In this document: positions 44,519 to 56,068 of the stretch, piece after piece
Position numbering within the stretch: the stretch's first letter is position 1
How the letters are laid out: each line of letters starts with the position of its first letter
Assembly: GCA_037893225.1 (NCBI GenBank)
Contig: JAZGUH010000540.1
Location: 124,001-188,000 of the forward strand
Source: Hippasteria phrygiana
Lineage: Eukaryota > Echinodermata > Asteroidea > Valvatida > Goniasteridae
Direction: 5' to 3'
Length of the DNA stretch: 64,000 nucleotides
Made by a program: the position numbers and the translations under genes
Notes under the pieces: generated by a model
Told to the model about the DNA's origin: nothing
What the model saw: the letters and a program-made list of their open reading frames with translations, nothing else
The model's database searches: none

Positions 44519-46249
44519 TAAAATGACCAACTCCCATTTGGCTAAAACGGACGTGGTGGATAAATGAGCCGGTATTGACATTCAAATTACATGATGGATT
44601 AACAGTTTTCATTCTTTTCAGCTTGTCCTGCAAAGCAGCGTCACAATTAGTTGTCGTTAAATTTTAATCGAAGGTATTATGTGACTCATTTTCTAATTCT
44701 TTACTGCTAAGAATTTCTGAAGTGCACTCATTTTAGTGCTGATGAAGTAAGCTAGTCTCGTTAGCAGAAAATCGTGTTCTTGGCACCTCCCGTAAAATTT
44801 AGATCCTAGATTTGTCAGGAATCCTTGAGCAACCTTTCCATAAGTGCCTGTTATGTCCGTTGCGTAATGCCGTCATCAACTTAGAGAAAGAGCACATGGG
44901 GCACGCCCCGCCACCCAAAATATTTGTAACGCATATTTTTCCCCGCCGAAATTCCAAAACCTCCTGCAACATAACTTCCATCCGCTTTCAGGTTACAGGC
45001 TAGAAACACACACGAAACCATAACCGTACGAATCGAATTTAAAGGGGATGTTTAATTGCTGAGAGGAATCCATCTTATTACGTCAGATTTGTTGGCTGCC
45101 CCCAGCTTTAACGTCTAGACAAATGGCACCTGCGGACTAGACAGTTCTTAAAAAAACTCCTCTCAAAAGTAACATTATTCCGTGTCAAAAATAATTGCCT
45201 ATTGTAATGTACCTTAATCCACAAACATGACGCAGATGTATTTCGATCAACTTCCCCATGAATTCTCTTATTAATCCATCACTAAACCCTTGGGGACCTT
45301 TCCCTTGCGATATGGGTACATGGATCATGTATCAAAGATTAGTTTCAAAGTTCAGATAGTCGTCTCTACGCCGACAGACTAAATTATTTTAAATCATTAA
45401 ACTTGAATAAAATTGGTCTGAAGGGGTCATTTTGTAAATATTTGATTGAAATGTCAATTGTCCTACGTTTTATACTTCAAACGTCATATTTTCCTCGGTT
45501 GTTATTTTATACATTTTGCTAGCACAACTTTGTAATAGTTCTCCACTTCATGAAAAGTTCATTAACCCTATTCCCTAGGGTGTGGGAAAGTCATATTAAA
45601 ATTGGAGGATTTAGGACTGTTGCGATTAATTTGGTGATAACTGGTCGTTAATTCTGTGTAGTATTCAATATGCTAATTTAGTTTCAACCCGATTTAATAA
45701 ATAAAACTACACCAGAATGGCACAAAAGGACCCAGTTCCGTGAGTTTCACTTTGTTCTCTGTTCGTATCGAAATCCCACTGGCCTTTTGTATAAGGGGGG
45801 GGGGGGGGGGGGAACCTCTCGTGTCGTGGTTGTCTGAACAGAGCCTAATTCATTCTCTCGTTTGATAATCCCAATTAGCCTATTGGGAACCAACATTTTC
45901 TCGAATGTCGGTGAAGGTAAACGTTGATATTACTTTTTTACAAGAATGGGTGGATGCATTTCGAATGGAAAATACCATCAAATCGAACCCCCCCCCCCCC
46001 CCCCCCCCCACCCTCCCCTTTCCCAGTGAAAATGGTCTACAGTAATTTTGGTGTGTGGCTGGGTGATCCGGAGAGGGTGCAAACTAAATCCAATTACTAG
46101 TTCATTTTAACTTTGTTTTTCAAGGAGGGGTGTCCATGGTGAATAGGGTATTCAGTATGGTCCGAGAGGTTTCATTGAAATATCGAGCACAAAAGGTAAA
46201 TGATGGTGTGTGTGTGAGTAGGTGGGGGGTGTCTGACTTTCAGAACCGT
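44519..46249. other. no supported gene; G and C tracts
   Basis: Downstream of the lectin stop I see no clear AATAAA signal. G tract at about 45796-45812 and C tract at about 45988-46009. GGAGGATTTAGGAC at 45604 belongs to the GGATTnAGG repeat. Nothing else. Confidence 0.4.
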
Positions 46250-46745
46250 CATTCTTAAGTGTCGCACCCCGTGCGTTTGGGAGGGGACACCACCGGAAGA
46301 CCGCCAAAAATTACCGCTAATTGGAATATAGCGCACAAGCACCGTTCCAACGCGAAAAAATAGTCTTTGGTTAATTGATTAATTATCACTAACTTAAGAA
46401 TGACATATCCCGTGCATTCCATGCTTAAGAACGGCCTAATTAGCGCTAATTATTGCAGTTAATTAGAATTTTGAGCACAGGAGTCGATCCTTCACTAAAG
46501 GATATTTAACCATATTATAATGCAAGATCCACAACTTAAGAACGCTTATTCACGTGCATTATGTGCTTAAGAACGGGTTAAAGTAACTAATTAGCCGTGC
46601 GCTAAGGAATCGTTATGTTTGTGTTTAATTAGAATGTTGAGCACAACGATGATTCCAACGGAAAACGGGAGTGTAGGAGTAGGTTTTTGCAGTATTTCAA
46701 CTTAAGAATGGAAATTTTCGTGCAAAGTCTACTTAAGAACGGCAT
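46250..46745. repeat. diverged satellite with CTTAAGAACGG motif
   Basis: CTTAAG occurs about seven times in 500 bp (46254, 46393, 46424, 46523, 46559, 46701, 46733), mostly as CTTAAGAA(C/T)G. TTAATTAGAATnTTGAGCAC recurs at 46460 and 46625, with a weaker copy at 46315. Units are roughly 130-180 bp and diverged. Confidence 0.75.
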
Positions 46746-47404
46746 TATTTGATATAGGCCTAATGTTATATTTTTACGGGACTCCTCACACACACGGCCA
46801 TTACAGATGAATGAGCCAGCCAGAGATACAGCTGCGCCTCCAGTATAATGATACAAATCGTGTCTCCACCGTCGAATGCAGCAGCAGATCTATGATGGTG
46901 ACGGCATACTACAAGGGCGGTATTTTTAAAGCATATAAAGCTTAAGTCGTAAACTACAAACGAAACTTTTAAATCACTACTGAAAATGCGTGTAAGTATG
47001 TCCATGGTTGTGATTACATAATAAACATGTCCGATATAAAATATGAAAATATAATGCAGGTCTGACTGAACAAGTAACAATGGATTTTCATTGTTAGTGT
47101 ACCGTTTTTCTTTTTTAGAGGTTCGATCTTGATCAATCGTATCACTTTTGGTTTTACATTTGCTGCAACTGGGAGCTGGTCATCAATCATTTTGAAAAAG
47201 CCAGGGCCTGGAAACAAATTGGAAGGGCGGGCTATTAAAGTGGGTGGTTGAGGCGATAGTATAATAGAACACAGAATCTGAGGGCCGGGGCCGGTTTCGA
47301 CGACCATTGGATCTCTGCTCACAAAATAATTTGGGCAAATTATAGACGGGATATGGGAAATGGAGGCGGACCAAACTCCTCTACAAAAATAATGAAGCAT
47401 GACC
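46746..47404. other. no supported gene
   Basis: Minus-strand open frames here (47080-46766 and 47427-47014) have no recognised domain. The latter starts inside the TTAA element. Confidence 0.4.
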
Positions 47405-47408
47405 TTAA

Positions 47409-47960
47409 AGGGACACACTGCCTTCAAATGTCATGAAATTTTGCTGTTTGGAAATGTTCCTTATCTTTTATAAGAGTTGTTCATGCAAAAAAAACACGTA
47501 TAATGTGTTGTAATTAGTGAGTAGTGATTACAAAACACAAAATTGGCCCCCGACATCTGACCCGCGAATCATAGACATATTTCCACCGTCTAAATAATGC
47601 GCAAAATACGCTGTATGTAATAGTCTTTAGGCTGGCGCCGCAGCCAGTGGCCTTGTAAACCTATCAGATGATCGCCAGGTACCATTCTCGCGACACAGTA
47701 CATCAAAATGGATCAACAGAACGTACTTCAACCAGCTGCGACTGGAAATACGACTGGTGAACACGGTCCGCCATTTTGTGGAGTCAAAAATTTGGTTCTA
47801 CAAAATGGCGGACCGTTATTTGTCACGAAATTAAACAAAAACCAAGCAATTTGAAGGGATAGTTATATGAATCTCTATATTCTACTTTTAAAAACGCTTC
47901 CCAACCATATCCATTTCAGTTTTATAGCCCAAATCGCAAAATCCAAAGCAATGTGTTCCT
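47409..47960. mobile_element. 552-bp T2/Kolobok-like MITE with TTAA duplication, copy 1
   Basis: Ends AGGGACACACTG and inverse of AGGAACACATTG, flanked by TTAA at 47405-47408 and 47961-47964; TTAAAGGRR matches T2-type ends. The interior has a hairpin built from ACGGTCCGCCATTTTGT and its inverse (about 47762-47816). A second copy, inverted, lies at 56518-57099. Confidence 0.9.
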
Positions 47961-48072
47961 TTAAAAGGGGCTGTATCGTCACGATCATAGCAGGCTTGCG
48001 GCTGTACACTGAATCCCAAACTGATGAACGCAGATGAACCCAGTAACTGCAAATAATACCCCATGACCGCGC

Positions 48073-48332
48073 GCTGACCTACAGAGGGGGCGCGCGCTGA
48101 CCTACAGAGGGGGCGCGCGCTGACCCACAGAGGGCGCGCGCGCTGACCTACAGAGGGGGCGCGCGCGCTGACCTACAGAGGGCGCGCGCGCGCTGACCTA
48201 CAGAGGGCGCGCGCGCTGACCTACAGAGGGCGCGCGCGCTGACCTACAGAGGGCGCGCGCGCTGACCTACAGAGGGCGCGCGCGCTGACCTACAGAGGGC
48301 GCGCGCGCTGACCTACAGAGGGCGCGCGCGCC
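48073..48332. repeat. 11-copy GC-rich minisatellite (GCTGACCTACAGAGGGCGCG)
   Basis: GCTGACC recurs 11 times at about 23-25-bp spacing. Length differences come from the (CG)n run and from AGAGGGC versus AGAGGGGGC. Each unit combines a CGCGCGCG tract (Z-DNA-prone) and CCTACAGAGGGCGC, which fits 12 of 14 positions of the CTCF core CCASYAGRKGGCRS. Eight units have that exact spacing. Confidence 0.95.
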
Positions 48333-48339
48333 AGATCAG

Positions 48340-49447
48340 ATTACAATTGCAATGACTGCTGCATGCATGATCCTGTATTGATGATACATACTGCATGTAC
48401 AAGTATTTTGTATGTGTTTGTGCCACCAAAAATATACGATAGGCCCACAGTCGAACATAGTCCGTGCCACCCACCCGCCGGCCAAACGCCAAAATGTACC
48501 ATGACAGAACCAAACGAAAATACGTAAATAAGTAAATCTGTATTTATAATTGTAAAATAAATAATGTACCAGCCCCTTCCTATACAAAAATAGAGTTGTA
48601 GGCCTATGTATCGAAATAAATTTTGACTAAAATCGGCTGTGCGTGCAATGATGAGCAAATCAAAGTAAAACAGCTATACTGATGGCGATATTGAGTCCAC
48701 GACCTTGAGTTACATTTGACGGCTGGACTTTATGGAAAGTTACATCATAAGAGCTATTTCAACACTATTAAATAATAAACACAATAATAACAGTTATTAC
48801 CAATAAATAATATACGCCAATGAAATGAGATTTCACCAGTGGTGAGTAAATCCGTGTCGAAAAGTGGGGATGATTATTGAATTTGTCAATGAAGTACTGC
48901 ATCTTGAACTGTTCTCAACAGGGGATACCCCCGCCCCAAACACCGCTTGAAATTTGAAACATCACTTTGTGTACAGTTTCCCCTTTTTATATTTGTTTAC
49001 GAAATAAAAAAGAAATCACCCCGACAAATATTCAAACAACCCTAATTTTCACCTGTTTTGCAAGAATTATTCGGATCGGATGTAATGTATGTACTGTACA
49101 TGTTGACTATACATTACATGTAGACTTGATGTGCGGAAATATTGTTTCACACAGCGAGTTGTTGACAAGTGCCAGTGGAATAGCGACCAAGTGAAGTTGT
49201 TTCAGCTCCATCTATCAACTGTTTAAAAACAATGTACTTCTAAGTTCTAGATCGTAATTCTTTTTTCGCTGCTCAAGAACTGTCTGCAGCCACTACCCCT
49301 CTTTTAGTATAGCATGATAATTTTGTTATTGAAGTGACGGGTCAAAATAAGCCTGAAGCTTTTTATCGACCTATGTTTACAAGCAAGATACAAACAAGAT
49401 ATATCCAAATGAATGTACACATAATACATCCACCCTTTTACGGATAC
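48340..49447. other. no supported gene
   Basis: Open frames 48313-48658 (-) and 48967-49194 (+) show no domains. AT-rich sequence. Confidence 0.4.
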
Positions 49448-49672
49448 CTCGCCTGTGGGATTTTGTGTACAAAATTTAGCGCAAACTGTTCCACAGCGAC
49501 AAGACACGTTGCAGTTTTGCTGTGCACATTTACATGGACAAGCACCCCGTGTGCCGAGTCGTCCTCTCTGGCAAGAGTTTCGGCATGTACATGTCATAGG
49601 TTCTCCAGCGTAAGGTTCTACTTCTATATCGCCAACCTCCAATATGATGCAACTTTCAGACAAATATTCCAT
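49448..49672 (-). CDS. Cys-rich exon with CXC/CRC-like zinc-binding pattern
   Basis: From the Met at 49672 the frame reads MEYLSESCIILEVGDIEVEP then MTCTCRNSCQRG, RGACPCKCAQQNCNVSCRCG and CAKFCTQN, with about 14 Cys in 40 residues. Alternating C-x-C and C-x3-C groups resemble the Cys-rich domains of Tesmin/TSO1-type CXC proteins and of similar repeats in invertebrate mobile elements. A donor (GGCGAG|GTATCC) at 49448 would end the exon just after PTGE. An AG (TACACAAG) precedes the Met. No partner exon found. Probably a zinc-binding DNA-binding module; identity uncertain. Confidence 0.5.
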
Positions 49673-50183
49673 GGCACTTGTGTACATGTGAATGAAATTT
49701 TATGAAATAAACAGATGAAATTTGAACGTTTTTTCTAATAATCTTACTGTTAGAGAACTGAGTGCCACGATGTGTGCTACTTGTTTATAAGTGTGCGTGT
49801 GCGTGTGCGTGCAGACTTTCGAACAGCCTTGACCAAGGCTACGCCAAACCCAAACGCTATTTGCTCAATTTTTTCAATCAGATCCTCGCGTTTTTTCACG
49901 CTTAATTTGTTTTCCCACAGATCTGCAATCCCATTCAAATTAATCCTTCAATAAAAGTCTGCCCCACACAAGTTAACACATTAAGATTACTCTTTGCGGT
50001 TTGGATTATAGTTTGGATTAAGATGCCTTTGAGGTGTTGGCCTTTTTTATGATTATTACAATGTACATATTCTTTCGATGATGTATTATCATTTCACAAT
50101 TCATTTTCTTCTTATTATCTCTATTATAGTATTTAGAACATTTGCCTAATGCTTCCTCTCAGGTATTGCCCAAAATTAAAATC
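49673..50183. other. no supported gene; (TGTGCG)n
   Basis: A short GTGTGCGTGTGCGTGTGCGT microsatellite near 49791-49812. Otherwise featureless. Confidence 0.4.
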
Positions 50184-50552
50184 TTAAGTAAAACATTATC
50201 TCGCAAACATCAATTGTGTTTAATTAATTGTAATGTCGATAAAGAGCGAAACGAAAAAGTAAGAGAAATTGAGCCAAAGTTACAAACAAGAGGAATACAT
50301 CATTATTTGAAATCGTTTTATTCTGTGCTCGTGTCGTACGCATTAACTCATTAAACCTACGTCGAAGTTAATATAAAAATTAAATTTCGACGTATGCTTA
50401 ATGAGATAATTCGTGCGACACGACCACAGAATAAAACGATTTCAAATAATGATTCAACTTTTCCGTGATGAGAGATTCTCTGTTGTGTATAATTTATAAC
50501 GTTCCCCTTCAATATATAATCTGTTAAATTGTGGAGACGTTTAAACCAAACG

Positions 50553-51975
50553 AGGAATTCCCTTCTATTTGAATTAATCATCGTGCATTCCCATTATGCA
50601 TGGCCCTTTTCTATTGGGCATGGTCCAGATTTCAGGTTTAACAATTTAGAAACTCCTTTATCAGATTCAGATTCAAATTAATGCCAAGCGAAATCAAAGC
50701 GAAATTTTAAACTGAGAAACAAAAAAATGCCAAACTAAAGCTACCTCTACGTTCAGTCTGATAAACTCTTAAACTTCAATATTTGCCCGTCTCTGGTCAG
50801 TTCCATTGCAGAGTGTAGTCCCAGTTGACGGCAGTTATCGTCTATCTCAAACAAATGCAAAATTGCATTTACAGCATTTGTACATACACATCCAATTGAA
50901 ATGTTGTATAGGGGTGTACATTGAAAGTAAATCTGTTTAAAGAGTACTTCTCGTGCCTATCCTGAAATCCTGGTTGACATCCAGCCCATTCTATAAAGCA
51001 TTTATTATTGGCACGGTGGATAGAGGGACTTGCACATAAAGTTACAAATGCCTGATCAGGGGCGGATCCAGAGGGGGTGTTGTGGGTCGAACCCCCCCCC
51101 CCCCCCCCCCCCGCTCGTTGCCATTTTGTATTTATTTATTTTTTTCTTGTAAGGGCCTACGCCTAAAGTTGCAAACCAGAAAAGCAAAACCCTCTAAAGA
51201 TCTTATTTTGCGTGTACGGCTAAGAACAAAAGAAAGAGGTAAAATAGCGCCACCAACGTTGAGAAACTGTGTTCCCCCACTCCCATGGCGTCTTTAACCT
51301 GTTCTCCAACATTTATTCGGCAGCGAAATCGTACCGTTGTTTTGAGCGCCGTCTTGCACACGAACAGCAGGATGTATAAATATTACCAGAAGTCTTCAAT
51401 GTATGTTCAGTTCTTACAGTAAAAACGTAAATGCGGACCTTTGTGCGTAAGTAAAATAATAACTATACAACATACGACTTTCACTTCTGCTCACGTGAAC
51501 AGAAACGTCCTTAGGACCCACAACGTTTTCTGTCGCCAAGCTGAACCCATACTCATTGCATTTTAGCACATTTTCTCCATACTGCAGTTTGATTGCGGCA
51601 GCGTCGGTATTCATTGCGCTATCTGCCTTTCGGCTATAGGGTTCAAATCTCTTTTAAATGAGTGAGCTGTATGCCTATTTTTAAGTAGCGTCTCCCACAC
51701 TCAATCCAGTCACAAAAGAGAAAACTTCATTCATGTAATGTTCCCACTGGCTTATAAAGGATACAGTTATGCAGTTGCTTGGACTCGTCTGCGTAGTGAA
51801 TTTGTCCACACTTTCCACACGAAAGTGACAACCACAGACGCTCTTTGGCTTGCTCTGTCAATAGTAATTGCAAAAATATTAATAAAATAACTCCTTTCCC
51901 CATAATAACACGTCAGCTCCAATGAAAAGTAAATGAAACAGTCATTAACCATTCTGCTGTCACCCGCAGGTCTTG
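50553..51975. other. 1.4-kb interruption of segment B, no gene
   Basis: Absent from A between 26324 and 26325. No inverted ends recognised. It contains CAGGGGCGGATCCAGAGGGG at 51057, a typical terminus of hAT-like repeats, and about 21 C at 51091-51112. Whether it was inserted in B or deleted from A cannot be told. Confidence 0.55.
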
Positions 51976-52612
51976 TCTAGACTCACTTTCAAACTATCAC
52001 TTTCAAAATGTCAGCAGTGGCGTAGCCAGGTTCAATTTAGTTGGTGGGGGAGCATATTTGTATCCACTAAATTTTCAGGATCAAATTTGGACAGTTTTCG
52101 AGAAAAAGACTCCCGATTTTGAGGTCCCTCCAAAATAGTTTGAAAAGTTAGTTGTATGCATTTACCGAGTAACACGCCCACAAGCAGCGACGTTTAATGC
52201 TACGTAAGACTGATTGACAGAGGAGTCTTGCAGTTGCCAAGCGTCTGGTCACCTCTGCAGCCTTTGAAAGGAAAAGCCAGTTCAACTCTCTATAATAGGC
52301 GTACCCGACTAACAATGTACATGTGTCTAAACAAATCAAAGCTCGCCCCGACATTAATTAAGGACACCGCGGTAGTTTATGCACTTTCTTGCTCTGGGAA
52401 AGATAAAGGTTTACACTTTTTCTGAATATTGCGTGCTTTTCTAGTTCTACAACTGTAGATTGGGGATTTGGATTTCATAGCTTTGCAACGATTTCTCTCT
52501 TTTTTCGCACCGTCGCAAACCGCAGCGCGAGTTCGAATTTCTGCACTTGTTTTAAGATTCTGATGCGCATCCACGCATGCACATTGAACTTTGTTCCGCC
52601 CATCAGTTAAAT

Positions 52613-53267
52613 CGTCACCGTTTTCACGAAGAGCCACACATGTCAAAAATGAAAATTTTTTCGATTTCGATTTTTTTCACTATTTTGCTTTAAAACACTC
52701 TACTTAACCATTTTGACATGCTTCTGTCAGCAAAACATCATTAATTTCCAAATTACATTAATTATGCAAGGGGCAGACATCTCGATAATTGCATTTTGCG
52801 TTTTCACGAAGAGACGCAAAGATTACTGCCCCTTGAACGCGTACAAAACGTATAGCACGGAAAGGAGTAAAAGTAGGTCAACTGAGATTTTCGTTTTCAC
52901 GAAGAGCCACACATCTGTGTTACATTCTCAGCTGCGCGCACTTAAACACGTGCGCCCCTTCCATATGGAAAAACACATTGAACAGAAAGGGCCACAATGT
53001 AAGAAAACCTGAATTTTCGTTTTCACGAAGGGACACGCATCTTTATTAATTAATTTAGGCTAATTAACCACCGTGTTAATTCTAATTACTGGGTTCGCGT
53101 AAAAATTCACCTCTCATAGAATCATGTGAATGTTTCCTTACTGCACAAAGTTGTTGCAAAGTAGTATTTTTGGCAGTTTTAAAATAGGAGAAACTTCTCT
53201 TGCGATTATCTCGAAAACGCTTTTTCTTCAAAATCCACATGTGTGGCTCTTCGTGAAAACGGTGACG
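52613..53267. mobile_element. 655-bp MITE tiled with TTTTCACGAAGAGCCAC, AAAT duplication
   Basis: Ends CGTCACCGTTTTCACGAAG and perfect inverse over about 30 bp. AAAT flanks both sides (52609-52612, 53268-53271), and segment A shows the empty site near 26910. The terminal motif CGTTTTCACGAAGAG recurs internally at 52799, 52892 and 53018 in the same orientation as the left end. The superfamily is not identified; a 4-bp AAAT duplication is unusual for the other elements here. Confidence 0.93.
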
Positions 53268-53499
53268 AAATGAGCAGTTACGGCTCTTAGTTCAAAAATT
53301 TACATAAAGTATTTGTTTACTAATCGTGGGTCGATTTTTTTATTTGTTTAGTGTCCCATTGGAAAGCTAATAATAACTTTCAACGTTTTGAGCATTAATG
53401 CTATTTGTCTAGCATTACCAAGACGACCGTGCGTGCTTCAGTCAACGCACTTATGAGCAGAGTTCGTCACTTTTCTCGCTTTCTGCATTATTATTATTA

Positions 53500-55080
53500 T
53501 GAAAAAGAATGAAACTGCTGCAAACTGCTGACTGACTGAATGGACCTGAAATATACAAATCAAAAAATTAGCTGGCCTGACGTTTCGAACTTAAGCAAGT
53601 TCTTTCTCAAAGGTGAATGACAGAGTACAAGAAACAAACATGTAGGGAACACACATGCATGAGGGGGTGGGTGGAGAAACACAAAAGAGGGATGCAAAAG
53701 AGCCTGGCAGATAGGCAGTGGGTAAACATCAAAGGGAGAGGAAAGGACAGCCAGAAAGACAGGAACAAAGAGGTGTGATTAGGGTAAGGATGAAGGAGGG
53801 GAGGGATTAAGATGAAGGTTGAAGCTGGAGAAATGGACAAAGGAGTGTGGTTAGGAAGGGGGGGAAGGGGGGGGGGGGTTTGAATGGAAGGTGGTAATAG
53901 GGCAAGAAAAGGAACAAAGAGAAGTGGCAAGGATAAACAAGAAATGGAAAGACAACACCATTTGGCCAAGAGACCCCAAGAGGGTTTTGCCAGAAGGATA
54001 ATCTGTAAACAAATGACAATGGGGAAAAAATTTAAAGTTAATCATTCCCTTCATCCCTTTCATCCCAGTCTCCCTCCCCTTCGTAAAATAACTAACGACA
54101 ACCATCATATCCTTCATACTTCAGATCGCCTTGCCCGTGCCGCCCCTGACAACCCAGTATTGGCTTATAGGCGCCCCCGCAATCTACGAGACCTGATTGT
54201 TCGAGCCGAGGTCCCCACCTTGGCTGCATCCCCTCCCATACAGCATGGTACTTTTAAGTGCGATTCCAGGTGTGTTGTTTGCCAGACTCACATGCAGGAG
54301 TCTGACTCCTTTTCTGGCCATTCATCTGGAACTACTCACAGAACCAATGGCAACATCACTTGCAACACCTCTAATGTCATATATCTCATTTCTTGCAGGG
54401 TTTGTGGTATCCAGTATGTCGGGGAGACCAAGAACACACTCAAAAAGCGTTTCTATGGCCATCGGTCGACTGTGAACACCAAGAAAATGGACACCCCTGT
54501 TGGTCATCATTTCAACTTGCCTAACCATTCCATTTCTGATATGATTCTACAGGGCATAGAATCACTTTGCCACCGCAAGGACTCAGTTCGCCTCAGCCGA
54601 GAGAAAGTTTGGATGAAACGTCTTCGGACTATTCAACCACATGGTCTCAACGTCCAGGAAGGGAATGATTAACTTTAAATTTTTCCCCCATTGTCATTTG
54701 TTTACAGATTATCCTCCTGGCAAAACCCTCTTGGGGTCTCTTGGCCAAATGGTGTTGTCTTTCCATTTCCTGTTTATCCTTGCCACTTCTCTTGTCCATT
54801 TCCCCAGCTTCAACCTTCATCTTAATCCCTCCCCTCCTTCATCCTTACCCTAATCACACCTCTTTGTTCCTGTCTTTCTGGCTGTCCTTTACTCTCCCTT
54901 TGATGTTTACCCACTGCCTATCTGCCATGCTCTTTTGCATCCCTCTTTTGTGTTTCTCCACCCACCCCCTCATGCATGTGTCTTCCCTACATGTTTGTTT
55001 CTTGTACTCTGTCATTCACCTTTGAGAAAGAACTTGCTTAAGTTCGAAACGTCAGGCCAGCTAATTGTTTTATTTATTAT
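53500..55080 (+). mobile_element. Penelope-like element remnant: GIY-YIG module within inverted terminal repeats
   Basis: Inserted in a TTA-rich microsatellite, as segment A shows at 27135-27150. The arms 53567-54050 and 54660-55066 are inverse copies (GCCTGACGTTTCGAACTTAA; GGGAATGATTAACTTTAAAT). Penelope elements carry LTR-like repeats that may be inverted and a C-terminal GIY-YIG endonuclease. Here the reverse transcriptase is missing, so this is a truncated or rearranged copy. The left arm has a G-rich expansion (53855-53880). Confidence 0.88.
53884..54672 (+). CDS. GIY-YIG endonuclease domain of a Penelope-like element
   Basis: 262 codons, open throughout. Residues 1 to about 55 read out of the inverted repeat. 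Residues 81-125 (RLARAAPDNPVLAYRRPRNL) are the Penelope-type linker. FKCDSRCVVCQ (125-134) and ITCNTSNVIYLISCRVCG (158-175) include paired Cys. The nuclease core is VIYLISCRVCGIQYVGET (165-182), the GIY...YIG pair as GIQY/YVG, KKRFYGHRS with catalytic Arg, PVGHHFNLPNHS, and REKVWMKRLRTIQPHGLNV with Glu and Asn. Expected to nick target DNA for integration. The intact frame and nuclease residues contrast with the missing RT. Confidence 0.88.
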   Translation: MEGGNRARKGTKRSGKDKQEMERQHHLAKRPQEGFARRIICKQMTMGKKFKVNHSLHPFHPSLPPLRKITNDNHHILHTSDRLARAAPDNPVLAYRRPRNLRDLIVRAEVPTLAASPPIQHGTFKCDSRCVVCQTHMQESDSFSGHSSGTTHRTNGNITCNTSNVIYLISCRVCGIQYVGETKNTLKKRFYGHRSTVNTKKMDTPVGHHFNLPNHSISDMILQGIESLCHRKDSVRLSREKVWMKRLRTIQPHGLNVQEGND

Positions 55081-55530
55081 TATTATATTTAAGTCAGACG
55101 TTGGCCCCAGAAATTGAGCTTTAAATGTTGTTCAGCAAATTTACCATCATTATGAACCTTTTTTTTCCTATATGAAGGCGATCTGTTGAAGCTGTTCGTT
55201 TGTACAATGAATGCAAAGACTGCGCTGGTTGATATCACATCAACGGCTTCCTGACATGTCAGCAAATATCATGACTATTTGGAATAACGAAAAGGAACAC
55301 TTAATCATTACATCTAAAAACAAGAATGGTGTGTTGACAAACACAAATGCCCCGCCAAGTTAAATTACCCTTTTTAACCAAAGACTGATATATTTTAAAG
55401 AAAAATGTGTTAAGATGACAAACATGCATCAAAGGAAAGTACAAATGGCTAGCATCAGAGGTTATGGATCTGCTTACTGTATCTACAACAGAAATAGGAT
55501 TGCTTATTTCAAAATTAAAGCAAGTTATCG

Positions 55531-55835
55531 TGTCCCAACCATTTCTATTGTTTTAAGCAAAATGACCTTGACCTTCGACCGATGGGGGCCAAACTCAATA
55601 GGGTTCTAGAGGACCCCAGGACCAACTTACATACCAAATAGGAAGTTGATATGTCAAGTCCTGCTCAAATTATCGTGTCCCAACCATTTCTATTGTTTTA
55701 AGCATAATGACCCTGACCTTCCACCTATGGGGGTCCAAAACCAATAGGGTTCTAGAGGACCCCAAGACCAACCCACATACCAAATAGGAAGTTGATATGT
55801 CAAGTCCTTCTCAAGTTATCTGTCCCAACCATCCA
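55531..55835. repeat. 145-bp tandem repeat with TGACCTTGACCTT
   Basis: TGTCCCAACCATTTCTATTG occurs at 55531 and 55676, and its start again at 55821 (period 145). Units share GGGTTCTAGAGGACCCCA and ACATACCAAATAGGAAGTTG. The first unit has TGACCTTGACC (inverse TCAAGGTCA). The end runs into an (AC)n tract. Confidence 0.92.
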
Positions 55836-55864
55836 CACGGACACACACACACAGTCATGTAAAC

Positions 55865-56029
55865 GGGTGCAATCGTGGACCTCCCATTGTTCCTCTTTTG
55901 TTTATACTCTAACTTTTTCGGAAGGCCTCCCATTGGTTTTGTACACGATTTTCAATCGTGGACGTTAGGTCAAACGTGGACCCCTTTGTCTACGCTCGAA
56001 TTCTTTTGTCCTAGGTCCACGATTGCCGG
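55865..56029. mobile_element. CCGGCAATCGTGGAC MITE, copy 2 of 3
   Basis: GCAATCGTGGACCTCCC at the left, GTCCACGATTGCCGG at the right, with CCTCTTTTGTTTATACTCTA and GTACACGATTTTCAATCGTG inside. The left terminus is slightly degraded. A neighbouring copy follows after 40 bp. Confidence 0.85.
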
Positions 56030-56068
56030 CATATACAAACTCACACGCACACAAGTGTGTAAATAATA

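Noticed and set aside
52713..53012. 99-codon frame inside the CACGAAGAG-tiled element
   Set aside because: It spans repeated terminal motifs and has no domain.
53607..54117. Proline-rich open frames on the minus strand
   Set aside because: They are the reverse reading of the Penelope inverted repeat, and reappear in the right arm at 54741-55025.
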